Shown piece by piece: positions 12,701 to 21,519 of a stretch of DNA of 64,000 nucleotides; position 1 is the first letter of the stretch; each line of letters starts with the position of its first letter. The translations under genes and the position numbers were made by a program. Source of the DNA: Macrostomum hystrix. Taxonomy: Eukaryota; Platyhelminthes; Macrostomidae. The notes beneath the pieces were generated by a model. It was not told the origin of the DNA, made no database searches, and saw only the letters and a program-made list of their open reading frames with translations. The stretch is taken from positions 9,233,001 through 9,297,000 of the forward strand of contig CATNEN010000025.1 of NCBI GenBank assembly GCA_950097015.1. Direction: 5' to 3'.

Positions 12701-15700
12701 CAACTTGAGCCTCCTCTCTTTGCTTTTATACTTTTTTCACCTCGGCTTTTCTTTCAATCTTGAATTTCTGCTGGATCTGTCTCGCTCAGATAGTTTCGCG
12801 TGCAAAGCCGTCAGGGTCTTCGTGCCATCCTACATTTCTTTCTGCTTCTGAATTTTTCCGTAACGTCCGCGTCAGTTGGGTTGGAATTCATGGAACTGAA
12901 GTCTCAAACAAAGTCGCCACGAAGGTGTATCTCAATAATGACGAATCCACATATAGAGAACAAAGCTCTTTTTTATTGCACTGCAGTTCGTGATTTCGGC
13001 CGACGGTAACACGGGACTCAACTATGAGCACTCGGTCAGCGAAGGCATTGCCGTCATCAAACTGATTGAGCACATCTTGGCGTACATGTGAGAGCAGGCA
13101 ATCAATTTCTTGGATAATTTCTTTTATTCCTCTATTAATAAGGACACGGCTGACAAGCCATTGGTTAGAAAAACAATTTTTTTATTCACACCTTCATGTT
13201 TACAGACTTCAGCGATCAAATTTAACGGTTGCTAAGGCGGTTGCTAAGCTTTTTAATCTAATCTTGCTAGATATCTGGAAGTGATTAGTCCCATACAGGT
13301 CTCAAAATATCCCTAGGTCTAGCTCAGATTTCACTAGGCTCTCTACGGATCCGCCAACAGGGACGAGATGAAAGCCAAGCGAATGCGCCGCTTCCCGTCC
13401 ATCTGCGAGCTGCCGCATCCGCAGAAACTCCAATGGAACGTTGACTCTAAGACTGAGTCCTTCATTCAGCAAGGACTGGCAGAAATAGACAAGTAAGTCT
13501 TATCGGCATATTTTCCAAGGTTTCATATCCCTAAAATTTTTGGGTCGAGTAGCTTTCGGGATTTGAAATCTGGGGAAGTGAAACGCATGGGCTCAATTTA
13601 CGAGCGTACTTGACCGCCATCTCTCGTTCGACGGCAAACATACTACTTGTAGTATAAAACAAAGTACAGAAGTCTCCTAGTTCACTTCAAACAAGTAGGC
13701 TTAACCAAGTTTCATAAAGTTGTCCTTCTATGGCCGTTGAAAATGGCGTGATTATCGCACCACACCGCACGCAGACTCGTGGACAATCTCGATCTGTACA
13801 TTCTGCGCTTCGATAAGTTCGGACGCGAGTATCCCAAGAAGGCGAACATGAGCCCGGATTCATTTGTGCAGCTGGCTCTGCAACTGGCGCATTACAAGTG
13901 AGTTGCGGCAGTTGCAGTCTGTCATGAAGGTTGTACCTCGTAGCTTAGTGGTTAGAGTGTCGGACTACTTGACGACTTGAAGGTAATGGGTTCGATTTTT
14001 GTGTCCGCTATAACAATCTGTGTCCATTAGCAAGACACTTAGCACTGCATTGCTTCAGTTCACCCAGTGGTTAAATGGGTACTAGCATCAGTTGGGGTAA
14101 TTGAAGGTGGGTGTGGCATCCCCCCAGTCCATGGACTGAACAGCCGTACGCCATCAGATGCGCTGTGGCTGTGCTATCGACTGCACATCTGGTCCAATGG
14201 TTCAGGTGTAATCAATCATTATTAATATTAAATTAACTAGTCTGGTAAGAGGAAAAATTTAACAACACTTATCAAACTATCTAATCTTTGATGAAAAAAC
14301 CTCCAGGGTACACAAGTACCTGGTACCAACGTACGAGAGCGCATCGATTCGTCGCTTTCACCTGGGCCGAGTCGATGTAATACATTCCGCGTCCATGGCT
14401 GCCCTGCACTGGGTCCGCGCTATGGAGGGCGACCTGGAGGCCACGGTGCGTTGCGCTGGGTGGTGGAATGGGTGACACTGAAGAGAATTTGAAGGGCTTG
14501 AAAAGTACAGAAATTTAGAGTTGTAGCATCTTCAATGGTGAAATTCTAGCTCTTTTCTTTTACACGATGAATGAAAATGGAAAACTCCTGTATGGTTATG
14601 CGTGAAATAAGAATTGCATCAATAAGCAGCTACCACCTCAAATTGCTTGTAATTTAACTGCCGATAATTATTATAACTTTTTCAAAAGAGAGCTGTGGGC
14701 CAACACTGTTGTTTGGTAGTCCTTGCTGTCGGCTATGGCACATCATTCTGTGACAGTAGACCCGCAACCATCGAGTGGCCATTCTTGCCATTCCGCTGGC
14801 CGGCTCCTGAGCACATACTCACACAGGTACCGCATGCAGGCACAAATACACACACCTTTATTTGCCAAAACTTTTTCATCATCAGGAAGACTACAATCTG
14901 AGCTGGAAGTATGTACACTTTTGGTGTTTACTGAACGCTATTACTGAACGCTATTTCAGAACTACATGGACCGCTACAGAACTTCTCTTGCTTAGATAAC
15001 TTTCGTATTGAGCTTTCAATGATGTAAAAAAATAATTCCAAAGTATACGTACAGTTCAAACAGATTCATACCAGTTCACACCAAATAAATGCATTTGCAT
15101 ACTTCTATAGACGACAGAAATTAAATTGTCCTCAGACGGAGCAGAAGCTGCGGCTGCTGCGAGAAGCGATCGAATTCCAGACAGAGCACATGCTAAAGAC
15201 CATCCTAGGCCAGGGGGTGGACAACCACATGCTGGGACTGCGCGTCACGGCCGAGGCATTGCTGGGCGAGTTGCCGGAGCTGTTCACCGACCCTGTGTAC
15301 GTGGAGTGCAATCAGTTCCGTCTGTCCACTAGTCAGGCAAGTGCATATGGCTTTCTGTCATGTAAATTGTAAGCGCTTGAAATGCGCTGACATTGTATGA
15401 CTGTCAACTGGAATGGCCCAACCCAGCGTTCGATCTGGCCGAGCAGTTCGAACCAGCGGTCTATAGCTAAACTCTATCTCCTGCGAACAGTGAAGCTGAG
15501 ACCCAGGAGTCAACAAGTCTAAGCTGCGTGTCAAAAAGGCACAGAGACCGTACTTTGTAAGAGAGAGAATATGCCTAGCCACGACGACTGCCATTGAAGA
15601 AACTAGACTAACCCTAAATATCTAACACAATATATGAGTTTCGCTATAAATAATAAAATTATAATTGATTACACCTGCCCCAATTGGGCCAGATGCGCAG

Positions 15701-18083
15701 CCGAAAGCACAGCCGCAGCTGTTTTGCGGCGCATCTGAAGACTGCGTACAGCTGTTCAGTCCATGGACTGGGGACGCCACGCACACCGTCAATTATCCCA
15801 GCTAATGCTGGTACCCATTTAACAGCTGGGTGAACTGAAGCAATACAGAGTTAAGCGAATTGCTAGCCTTCGGAACCAGTGCGTTAATTTCTATATGTTG
15901 CTGTAGGTACTCTTAGAAGATGGCTGCAGAAAATCCTCTCATGTAATCTCTGCTAAAGGAACTACGATAGCATGTGTGGAAACATTTTCAGGTCTCAACC
16001 ACCAGTCCACATGCAGGTTGCAAGTGAAGGAAGGATATCACTCGCACACAACCTAATTAGGACTAATCGGCTGTACACAGTCTGTGGGTTTGACGCCTAA
16101 TTCCCCAGTTCAATGACTAATCGGCTGTACACAGTCTGTGGGTTTGACGCCTAATTCCCCAGTTCAATGACTAATCGGCTGTACACAGTCTGTGGGTTTG
16201 ACGCCTTCCCCAGTTCAATGACTAATCGGCTGTACACAGTCTGTGGGTTTGACGCCTAATTCCCCAGTTCAATGACTAATCGGATGTACACAGTCTGTGG
16301 GTTTGACGCCTAATTCCCCAGTTCAATGACTAATCGGCTGTACACAGTCTGTGGGTTTGACGCCTTCCCCAGTTCAAGGACTAATCGGCTGTACACAGTC
16401 TGTGGGTTTGACGCCTTCCCCAGTTCAAGGACTAATCGGCTGTACACAGTCTGTGGGTTTGACGCCTTCCCCAGTTCAAGGACTAATCGGCTGTACACAG
16501 TCTGTGGGTTTGACGCCTTCCCCAGTTCAAGTACTAATCGGCTGTACACAGTCTGTGGGTTTGACGCCTTCCCCAGTTCAATGACTAATCGGCTGTACAC
16601 AGTCTGTGGGTTTGACGCCTTCCCCAGTTCAAGGACTAATCGGCTGTACACAGTCTGTGGGTTTGACGCCTAATTCCCCAGTTCAATGACTAATCGGCTG
16701 TACACAGTCTGTGGGTTTGACGCCTAATTCCCCAGTTCAATGACTAATCGGCTGTACACAGTCTGTGGGTTTGACGCCTTCCCCAGTTCAATGACTAATC
16801 GGCTGTACACAGTCTGTGGGTTTGACGCCTTCCCCAGTTCAAGGACTAATCGGCTGTACACAGTCTGTGGGTTTGACGCCTTCCCCAGTTCAATGACTAA
16901 TCGGCTGTACACAGTCTGTGGGTTTGACGCCTTCCCCAGTTCAATGACTAATCGGATGTACACAGTCTGTGGGTTTGACGCCTTCCCCAGTTCAATGACT
17001 AATCGGCTGTACACAGTCTGTGGGTTTGACGCCTTCCCCAGTTCAATGACTAATCGGCTGTACACAGTCTGTGGGTTTGACGCCTAATTCCCCAGTTCAA
17101 TGACTAATCGGCTGTACACAGTCTGTGGGTTTGACGCCTTCCCCAGTTCAATGACTAATCGGATGTACACAGTCTGTGGGTTTGACGCCTTCCCCAGTTC
17201 AATGACTAATCGGATGTACACAGTCTGTGGGTTTGACGCCTAATTCCCCAGTTCAATGACTAATCGGCTGTACACAGTCTGTGGGTTTGACGCCTTCCCC
17301 AGTTCAATGACTAATCGGCTGTACACAGTCTGTGGGTTTGACGCCTTCCCCAGTTCAAGGACTACCTTCTTACATGAATCTACAATTCGACTTTCAGTAG
17401 CGATTTAGGATCTTGCAGATAATAATAATAATAATAATAGCTGGAGGGCTGCGAGCAACAGCAGCATCATTAAGTGATACAAGACCCGCAGCCAGCCAGG
17501 AGGCAATTCTGCTCATTTCGTTGACTCCTGAGCAAGTACGCACAGATTATACACAGGCACACACTCACGCAGGTGTGTACATCTGCCCTGACTTTCTCAT
17601 CATCAAGCAGTGTACAATATCACTGTGGCTTGGTGGTAAAGGGCGTAAATTGTACAGCAAGCCCCAAGCGCCTTAAATGAATGTGGCCTCGCCGCGGAAT
17701 CGAACTCAGAGAAATTGGCGCGAGAGGCAAACGCGTTAATCGCTCTGCCACTTCAACACATGCAGGTGTCAACTTCCACTGACTCGCTGATTTGCTACGG
17801 CGCGGTGGTCCCGAACGGCTACGGAGCCGCTTACAACCTGCACGCCCACAGCATCGCCGTCTGCGTCTCATGCTGGCGGGACTGCCCCAACCAGGACGTA
17901 TCAGCGAAACGCTACGCCAAAGCCCTAGCCGACAGCATGGAAGACATGCACGCCATGATAGAGGCCAATCTAGAGCTAGCTAGGGCCAACGACGTCGCCA
18001 CCGATGTGAAAATACCTGAGGAAGCAGACGCGAGCGGTGGACGCAACAAAGCGAACGGCGAAGTGGTGCATTCAGAAAACTAG
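795..18083 (+). CDS. ChAT: Choline O-acetyltransferase, 13 exons, complete
   Basis: The enzyme makes acetylcholine from acetyl-CoA and choline in cholinergic neurons. Exons: 795-875, 1065-1259, 2250-2368, 6060-6113, 8684-8864, 10311-10500, 11839-12035, 12987-13087, 13361-13492, 13775-13897, 14307-14445, 15136-15336, 17766-18083. They join without a phase conflict into 676 codons, close to the usual family length. Visible family blocks are LPRLPVPEL near the N-terminus, [18 protein letters not shown], the catalytic-histidine block NYEHSVSEG (His about 354), [11 protein letters not shown] and [11 protein letters not shown] near the end. Blocks such as [14 protein letters not shown] and [17 protein letters not shown] resemble choline rather than carnitine acetyltransferase, although [12 protein letters not shown] is more carnitine-like. 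Exon 4 is only 54 bases, between introns of 3.7 and 2.6 kb. The donor of exon 12 is GC, not GT. The start at 795 is the first in-frame ATG, so a longer N-terminus from an upstream exon is possible. Confidence 0.93.
1325..2120. repeat. 41-bp minisatellite in ChAT intron 2
   Basis: About 19 tandem units of 41-42 bases fill most of intron 2. The core reads CACTGATCACTAGACCATTG followed by a GCAGCGAGGGAGTCAGTGAA-type half. Units differ by AACACTG versus AAAATTG and by GTGCAG versus TTTGCAG. No coding role is seen. Confidence 0.95.
2369..5550. other. ChAT intron 3, mostly unique sequence
   Basis: I found no further exon or known element here before the SINE at its 3' end. Bases 3120-3500 are distinctly GC-rich compared with the rest of the intron. 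Perfect octamers ATGCAAAT occur at 3336-3343 and 4449-4456. Whether this is an internal promoter or enhancer cannot be told from sequence. Confidence 0.35.
5553..5882 (+). mobile_element. tRNA-derived SINE, family 2
   Basis: The head carries an RNA polymerase III B-box-like GCTCGATTCCGCGG after a diverged A box. The body has the family signature blocks CAGCCGCGGAGAGAAGGCTT, GAGGGCCAAC and AGATGTACACACCTGTGTGA. At least twelve related copies or fragments lie in this window on both strands. It sits in ChAT intron 3. Confidence 0.75.
6329..8600. repeat. 16-bp minisatellite in ChAT intron 4, about 140 copies
   Basis: A 2.3-kb array of the unit CCCTAATAACTGTGAT, with very few variants across most of its length (CCCTAGTAACTGTGAT is the commonest). 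Units become degenerate (AATTACTGAAATCCC) at 6770-6840 and again from about 8340 to the right end. The near-identity of the central units indicates recent expansion or homogenisation. Each unit contains CCCTAA, the animal telomere hexamer, though not in telomeric spacing. Confidence 0.97.
8865..9654. other. Left part of ChAT intron 5
   Basis: Open frames exist on both strands here (about 100 codons at 8852-9157 and 140 codons at 9203-9625). Neither shows a domain, repeat or codon pattern I recognise. I treat the stretch as non-coding intron. Confidence 0.4.
9655..10138. repeat. 17-bp minisatellite in ChAT intron 5
   Basis: About 28 units of roughly 17 bases, GAAATGGTCATCGGTAG, with variants ATTGG, ATCGGGAG and ATCGAGAG. 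The same motif reappears in intron 7 at 12285-12440. Confidence 0.93.
10139..10262 (+). mobile_element. Fragment of SINE family 2
   Basis: Matches the middle of the family: GGGGGCTTGTCG, AGTGTACACTGCCTGACGAT and GATGTACACACC. Both ends are missing. It begins where the 17-bp array ends, in ChAT intron 5 just before exon 6. Confidence 0.65.
10501..11389. other. ChAT intron 6, left part
   Basis: I see no exon, array or recognisable element in this stretch before the SINE at 11401. Confidence 0.4.
11401..11688 (+). mobile_element. tRNA-derived SINE, family 1, with target-site duplication
   Basis: The head is tRNA-like: A box TAGCCTAGTGGTTAGAGCG and B box GGTTCGATTCC. The body includes GTTAAATGGGTACTCAGCAT and CAGTCCATGGACTGAACAGC, and the tail is short and TTAAT-rich. 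Direct repeats TTCATTACACA at 11390-11400 and 11689-11699 bound it as an 11-bp target-site duplication, so this copy is complete. It lies in ChAT intron 6. Confidence 0.85.
12023..12230 (+). repeat. 52-bp tandem repeat containing the ChAT exon 7 splice donor
   Basis: Four nearly identical copies start at 12023, 12075, 12127 and 12179. Each contains CAAAACTATGCAGGTGCGAT, which spans the last bases of exon 7 and its GTGCGA donor. The exon frame selects the first donor at 12036, since reading on meets stops. The duplication therefore gives four copies of the exon-intron junction. Confidence 0.92.
12285..12440. repeat. Degenerate 17-bp repeat in ChAT intron 7
   Basis: About eight diverged units of GAAATGGTCATCGGGAG type, the same motif as the array in intron 5. 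Confidence 0.75.
13929..14228 (+). mobile_element. SINE family 1 copy
   Basis: Matches the copy at 11401 throughout: TAGCTTAGTGGTTAGAGTG head, GGGTTCGATTT B box, TTAAATGGGTACTAGCATCA and CAGTCCATGGACTGAACAGC body, TTATTAAT tail. It is more diverged and I found no clear target-site duplication. It lies in ChAT intron 10. Confidence 0.8.
14690..14892 (-). mobile_element. Partial SINE family 2 copy, antisense
   Basis: Reverse complement of the 3' half of the family: CATCATTCTGTGACAGTAGA, the CCGCTGGCC block and the TTTCATCATCAGG end. The tRNA-like head is missing. It lies in ChAT intron 11. Confidence 0.65.
15645..15870 (-). mobile_element. SINE family 1, antisense, 5'-truncated
   Basis: Reverse complement of the family-1 body, including GCTGTTCAGTCCATGGACTG and TACCCATTTAACAGCTGGGT. 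The tRNA head is missing. With the sense copy at 13929 it forms an inverted pair around ChAT exons 11 and 12. Confidence 0.75.
16055..17364. repeat. 51/54-bp minisatellite in ChAT intron 12
   Basis: About 25 units containing CTAATCGGCTGTACACAGTC and TGTGGGTTTGACGCC. Units come in two lengths differing by three bases (CCTAATTCCCC or CCTTCCCC), so frames stay open across stretches on both strands. I do not consider those frames genes. Confidence 0.95.
17413..17753 (-). mobile_element. SINE family 2, antisense, abutting the ChAT exon 13 acceptor
   Basis: A near full-length antisense copy. Its (ATT)n tail appears as ATAATAATA at 17418-17439. Its tRNA-like head appears as CTCGCCGCGGAATCGAAC and ends at about 17753. 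The exon 13 acceptor (AG at 17764-17765) lies only about 12 bases further on, so much of the upstream sequence used for splicing appears SINE-derived. Another CTTGCAG at 17411-17417 lies just beyond the SINE tail. Confidence 0.8.
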
Positions 18084-19029
18084 GCGCCCAAGTTGCCGCA
18101 TACTAGCTTATTATACCAATCTACAAGTTTCCAATGGCTCATAGACCCCAACAAAACGCGATTGACATGAGGCTGATCAAGTCGATGAGTTGTGTACTCG
18201 TATTTCGGTGCAAGAGCATGTGTAACATGGGCATTCTCGTCGAGTGTTTTAAACTTAAATATTTTAATCCACAAATTTCATAAAAGCTATAGAAATCCGT
18301 GACGATCAGTGTTTGTAAAAACACATATTTTACAATTTCGTTACAATTCAGATATTTTGCAATACACTGCACAATCCGCTTCAACTAGTATTAAAATGCC
18401 TTCACCAGATTTTTCGTCACAGAATATAGCTTGCAGTAGACTTCTAGTAGTCAGCTTAGTATATTTAATTGCATTAGACTAGCCAGGCTGATACACGTGC
18501 ATTTTCGTTGTCTTTTCTAAATTGTAGCGCCGAGCACAGCTCTAGTATTTATCACATTATTAATCTGTGCCATTGCATTATATAAACTTCAAAAAAAGTA
18601 TTTTACTAGTTTGTATGAGTTCAGTAGTATAGTAGAATTCTCGTAGTTACTTGAAAAATTCTATTATTTTTATACAGGCGTGTATTTATTTCAAATGATT
18701 CAATTTAGTCAATTTTAGTCTAGTTAATGACTTACCACATTGTTCATTTCCTACTGATTTCAGTAAATTGGAGTTTAAATAAATTGGAATATGATAGACT
18801 TCATAAATTTTAGAGGCCTCACAATTACTACTCTGACCAATTCATATCAAACCACACTCTAGGCAAAAACACTGTTTATAAAAATTATCGATAAGAGCAT
18901 GTATACGCGCAAAGTAAAATTTTGTAGAATCCATAGTGTCAGCTCCCAAATCAGTGGTGTCTGTTACAATCAGAATGCTAGGCATCAGGCTTTAATAGCA
19001 AAGAACAACGCAATGGGTCCAAAACCAAG
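18084..19029. other. ChAT 3' untranslated region and flank
   Basis: AT-rich sequence after the ChAT stop with no recognisable gene. The first canonical AATAAA on the plus strand that I see is at 18778-18783, which would give a 3' UTR of about 700 bases. This is only a candidate. Confidence 0.35.
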
Positions 19030-20010
19030 CTACACGAGTCTGAGACACGTGCACTGCATCTTGTCTTGAACATACAGCACTCGCCTGGAAGACAGGCTCT
19101 GGTTTACTCTATTCTTTAAATCGTGGATGCTATCAATCAGTCGATTTTGAATTCTCGAGAACATCACAAAACTCTTAAATAAACCAGCTGCCAGATGTCG
19201 GATATCGGACCGACCGAAAGCCGGGAAAAGTAGAGTGATAAACGAAAATATCATTTGTACCGGACAAGTCGTCCTGCGTCGCTGTCAAAAGCCAACTTTT
19301 TCTGGCCTGCCATCAGAGCATACTTTTGGATTTGTTCGCCGCGGCAGAATTGCAGCAAGACCAGTTTTGGTTTGCCTTCTAGACAGCCGTCTAGGAAGTG
19401 TGCAACAATGTCGGTAAAAGAGTGCAATCTAGTGCCATCAGAAAGCAAACAGCATGAGACATAGATATCATTAGAAACAGATCGCAACAATTATTTCTTT
19501 TATTTTTTAGCCCACTTAACTAAGAGTTGTACGAGCCGTACGCTGCTTTATCGGGATCGTTCGTCAGAGGTAGAATTTCATATTAAAGGATTTTTCCGAA
19601 CAATCGATTCTCTCATCGTCCCTTAACGAACGTTCTCTATGTTCTCAGATGGCAGCCTTTCACATTGCCAACGTCGATTAAAGCGCAAAGTCTTCAATTA
19701 TTTGCCAAAGGATATGTGTCGAAAGAATCTGCTTTCAACGATGCATTCGTAGATCCGCAATTGGAAACTTGAGCAATAGCAGGTTTGAGAATGGAACTTC
19801 TAGAGAAGCAGTGATTGAAAATTTGCCTCACCGCAGAGGATGCATTGCAGAGCGGTGATAATTTCTTTGCCAAATTATTTCAGCTGATTTGGTCGAGTGA
19901 TTCGTCGACAATGCGTTAAGCAAGCAGCTCCGTAACAATATCAAGTACGTCAGAGAAGTACAGATGGCCGAGCTGTGGGCACCACGGCTGGGTCCGCGGC
20001 AGAGAATTGA
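19030..20010 (-). pseudogene. Caspase-like pseudogene
   Basis: Read on the minus strand, this is a broken caspase. Around 19630-19720 one frame gives YPLANN, stop, then LCALIDVGNVKGCHLR, the start of a p20 domain. At 19490-19251 comes DIYVSCCLLSDGTRLHSFTD and then KPKLVLLQFCRG, the active-cysteine block (usually QACRG). A frameshift near 19252 leads into a p10-like piece at 19254-19030, with AAGLFKSFVMF and IHDLKNRVNQSLSSR. At least four in-frame stops and two frameshifts separate the parts. The catalytic histidine motif SHG reads SDG. No introns are visible, which suits a processed copy, but no poly(A) tract was recognised. The left limit of homology is uncertain. Confidence 0.65.
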
Positions 20011-21029
20011 GTCGTCATCTGGTAAAGCAGGCATTGCAGAGGGCACAGGCGGAAATCTGGCTCACAGGTGGGTTGCAGCCGCGGACAGCTAAATTTCGAG
20101 TAGTTGAGCCGAGTCTTTGCCAGGAACTCGTAGCCGCAGATCCGGAAAGCAGCTGCTAGTGCACTTTGCCACGTCTTCGACGCATCGCCGGTAACCAGCC
20201 GTCAAAATGCAGCCGTCGCAACAGCTGGCTTGGCTCTACAACTTGGGAGTAGGAGCCAACACTGAGTCCACCCCTAGGAGCGAGCAGGAGCACAAGGTCC
20301 TTCAGTGGAACGCCCGTGCCGAGCGCTAGCAGCGCTAGCGAGACCGCCGAGAGCGAATCAGCGGGTGCTTGGGCCGAGTCCGAGGCCACTGTATAGACGT
20401 ACATAATAAGGCATACGTCAACAAAAGTATCAATATATATCAATATATATATACCCTAGGTTCCCAATTCTTCAAACCAGGTCACAATCACCGAATCTCG
20501 GTTTCTACCCAATGTTTCCGTTTTTTATATAAAAAACTTCTACTACTCAGCCTAAATCTCTAGAAAATGATTATTAAACTTATCTTTATAAGTACAAGAA
20601 AAATTGGAAATTTCAGAGCAATTTAACTATATATAATTTACAACAAATAAACGGTTTTATAGGTAAATCGTATTTTAGGCTGTGAATTTTTTATTAAAGT
20701 GAACGAATGCAATATATTACACAGGTAATAAACAATAGGAGCTAAAAGAACTACGAGTACTTATTTTACAAGAAAGCAACAAAGATAAACAAGCATTTTT
20801 TATATTTCAGGCTAAAATGCCGTCAGATATTTTGGCTAACATTCACAAGGTTAAAAAAAGCTAACATATTATCTTGTGGACGATAACTCCACAAGACAAA
20901 GCGATAAGAGGAACACCGGAATGGGATTGCATATATAGGTGTCGAGGGGGCCCGATGAAGACGATACCAGTGCCTGAAGTCAGGCTAGAAGATATTTAAA
21001 AAATGATATAAAACGACTGAAAGCCTTTG
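20011..21029. other. Intergenic stretch, possible coding relic at 20100-20400
   Basis: Bases 20100-20400 are GC-rich and open on both strands (about 95 codons on the minus strand) but match nothing I recognise. They might be the N-terminal part of the neighbouring caspase relic. From 20450 to 21000 the DNA is AT-rich, with a short AATATATATC repeat at about 20429-20452, and I see nothing else. Confidence 0.3.
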
Positions 21030-21395
21030 AGTTGCCAGTAAAGCATTTGAGTTGCTGGAGAAGCATTTGAGTAGCTAGAGACAAATTTGAGTTGCTAGAG
21101 AAGCATTTGAGTTGCTAGAGAAGCATTTGAGTTGCTAGAGAAGCATTTGAGTTGCTAGAGAAGCATTTGAGTTGCTAGTGAAGCGTTTGAGTTGCTAGAG
21201 AATCATTTGAGTTGCTAGAGAAGCATTTGAGTAGCTAGAGACAAATTTGAGTTGCTGGAGAAGCATTTGAGTAGCTAGAGACAAATTTGAGTTGCTAGTG
21301 AAGCATTTGAGTTGCTAGTGAAGCGTTTGAGTTGCTAGTGAAGCATTTGAGTTGCTAGAGAAGCGCTTGAGTCGTTAGAGAACCATCTGAGTCAT
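21030..21395. repeat. 20-bp minisatellite downstream of ASH2L
   Basis: About 18 units of GTTGCTAGAGAAGCATTTGA with variants GTAGCTAGAGACAAATTTGA. It starts about 125 bases beyond the ASH2L stop codon on its 3' side, so it may lie in the 3' UTR. Confidence 0.93.
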
Positions 21396-21519
21396 TTCAT
21401 CCAGGAAGGCATTTGAAATGCCGCTAATCAAGGTAATGTTTTCATCGGGAAAGTGATGCTACACTACCTATTGCATCAGGAACATACGCAGTACTAAGGC
21501 TTTGGCTAGTCTCTGGTAT

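Noticed and set aside
16310-17087. Repeated open frames of about 115 codons on both strands
   Set aside because: They come from a minisatellite with 51- and 54-bp units, which preserve frame mechanically. They lie within ChAT intron 12.
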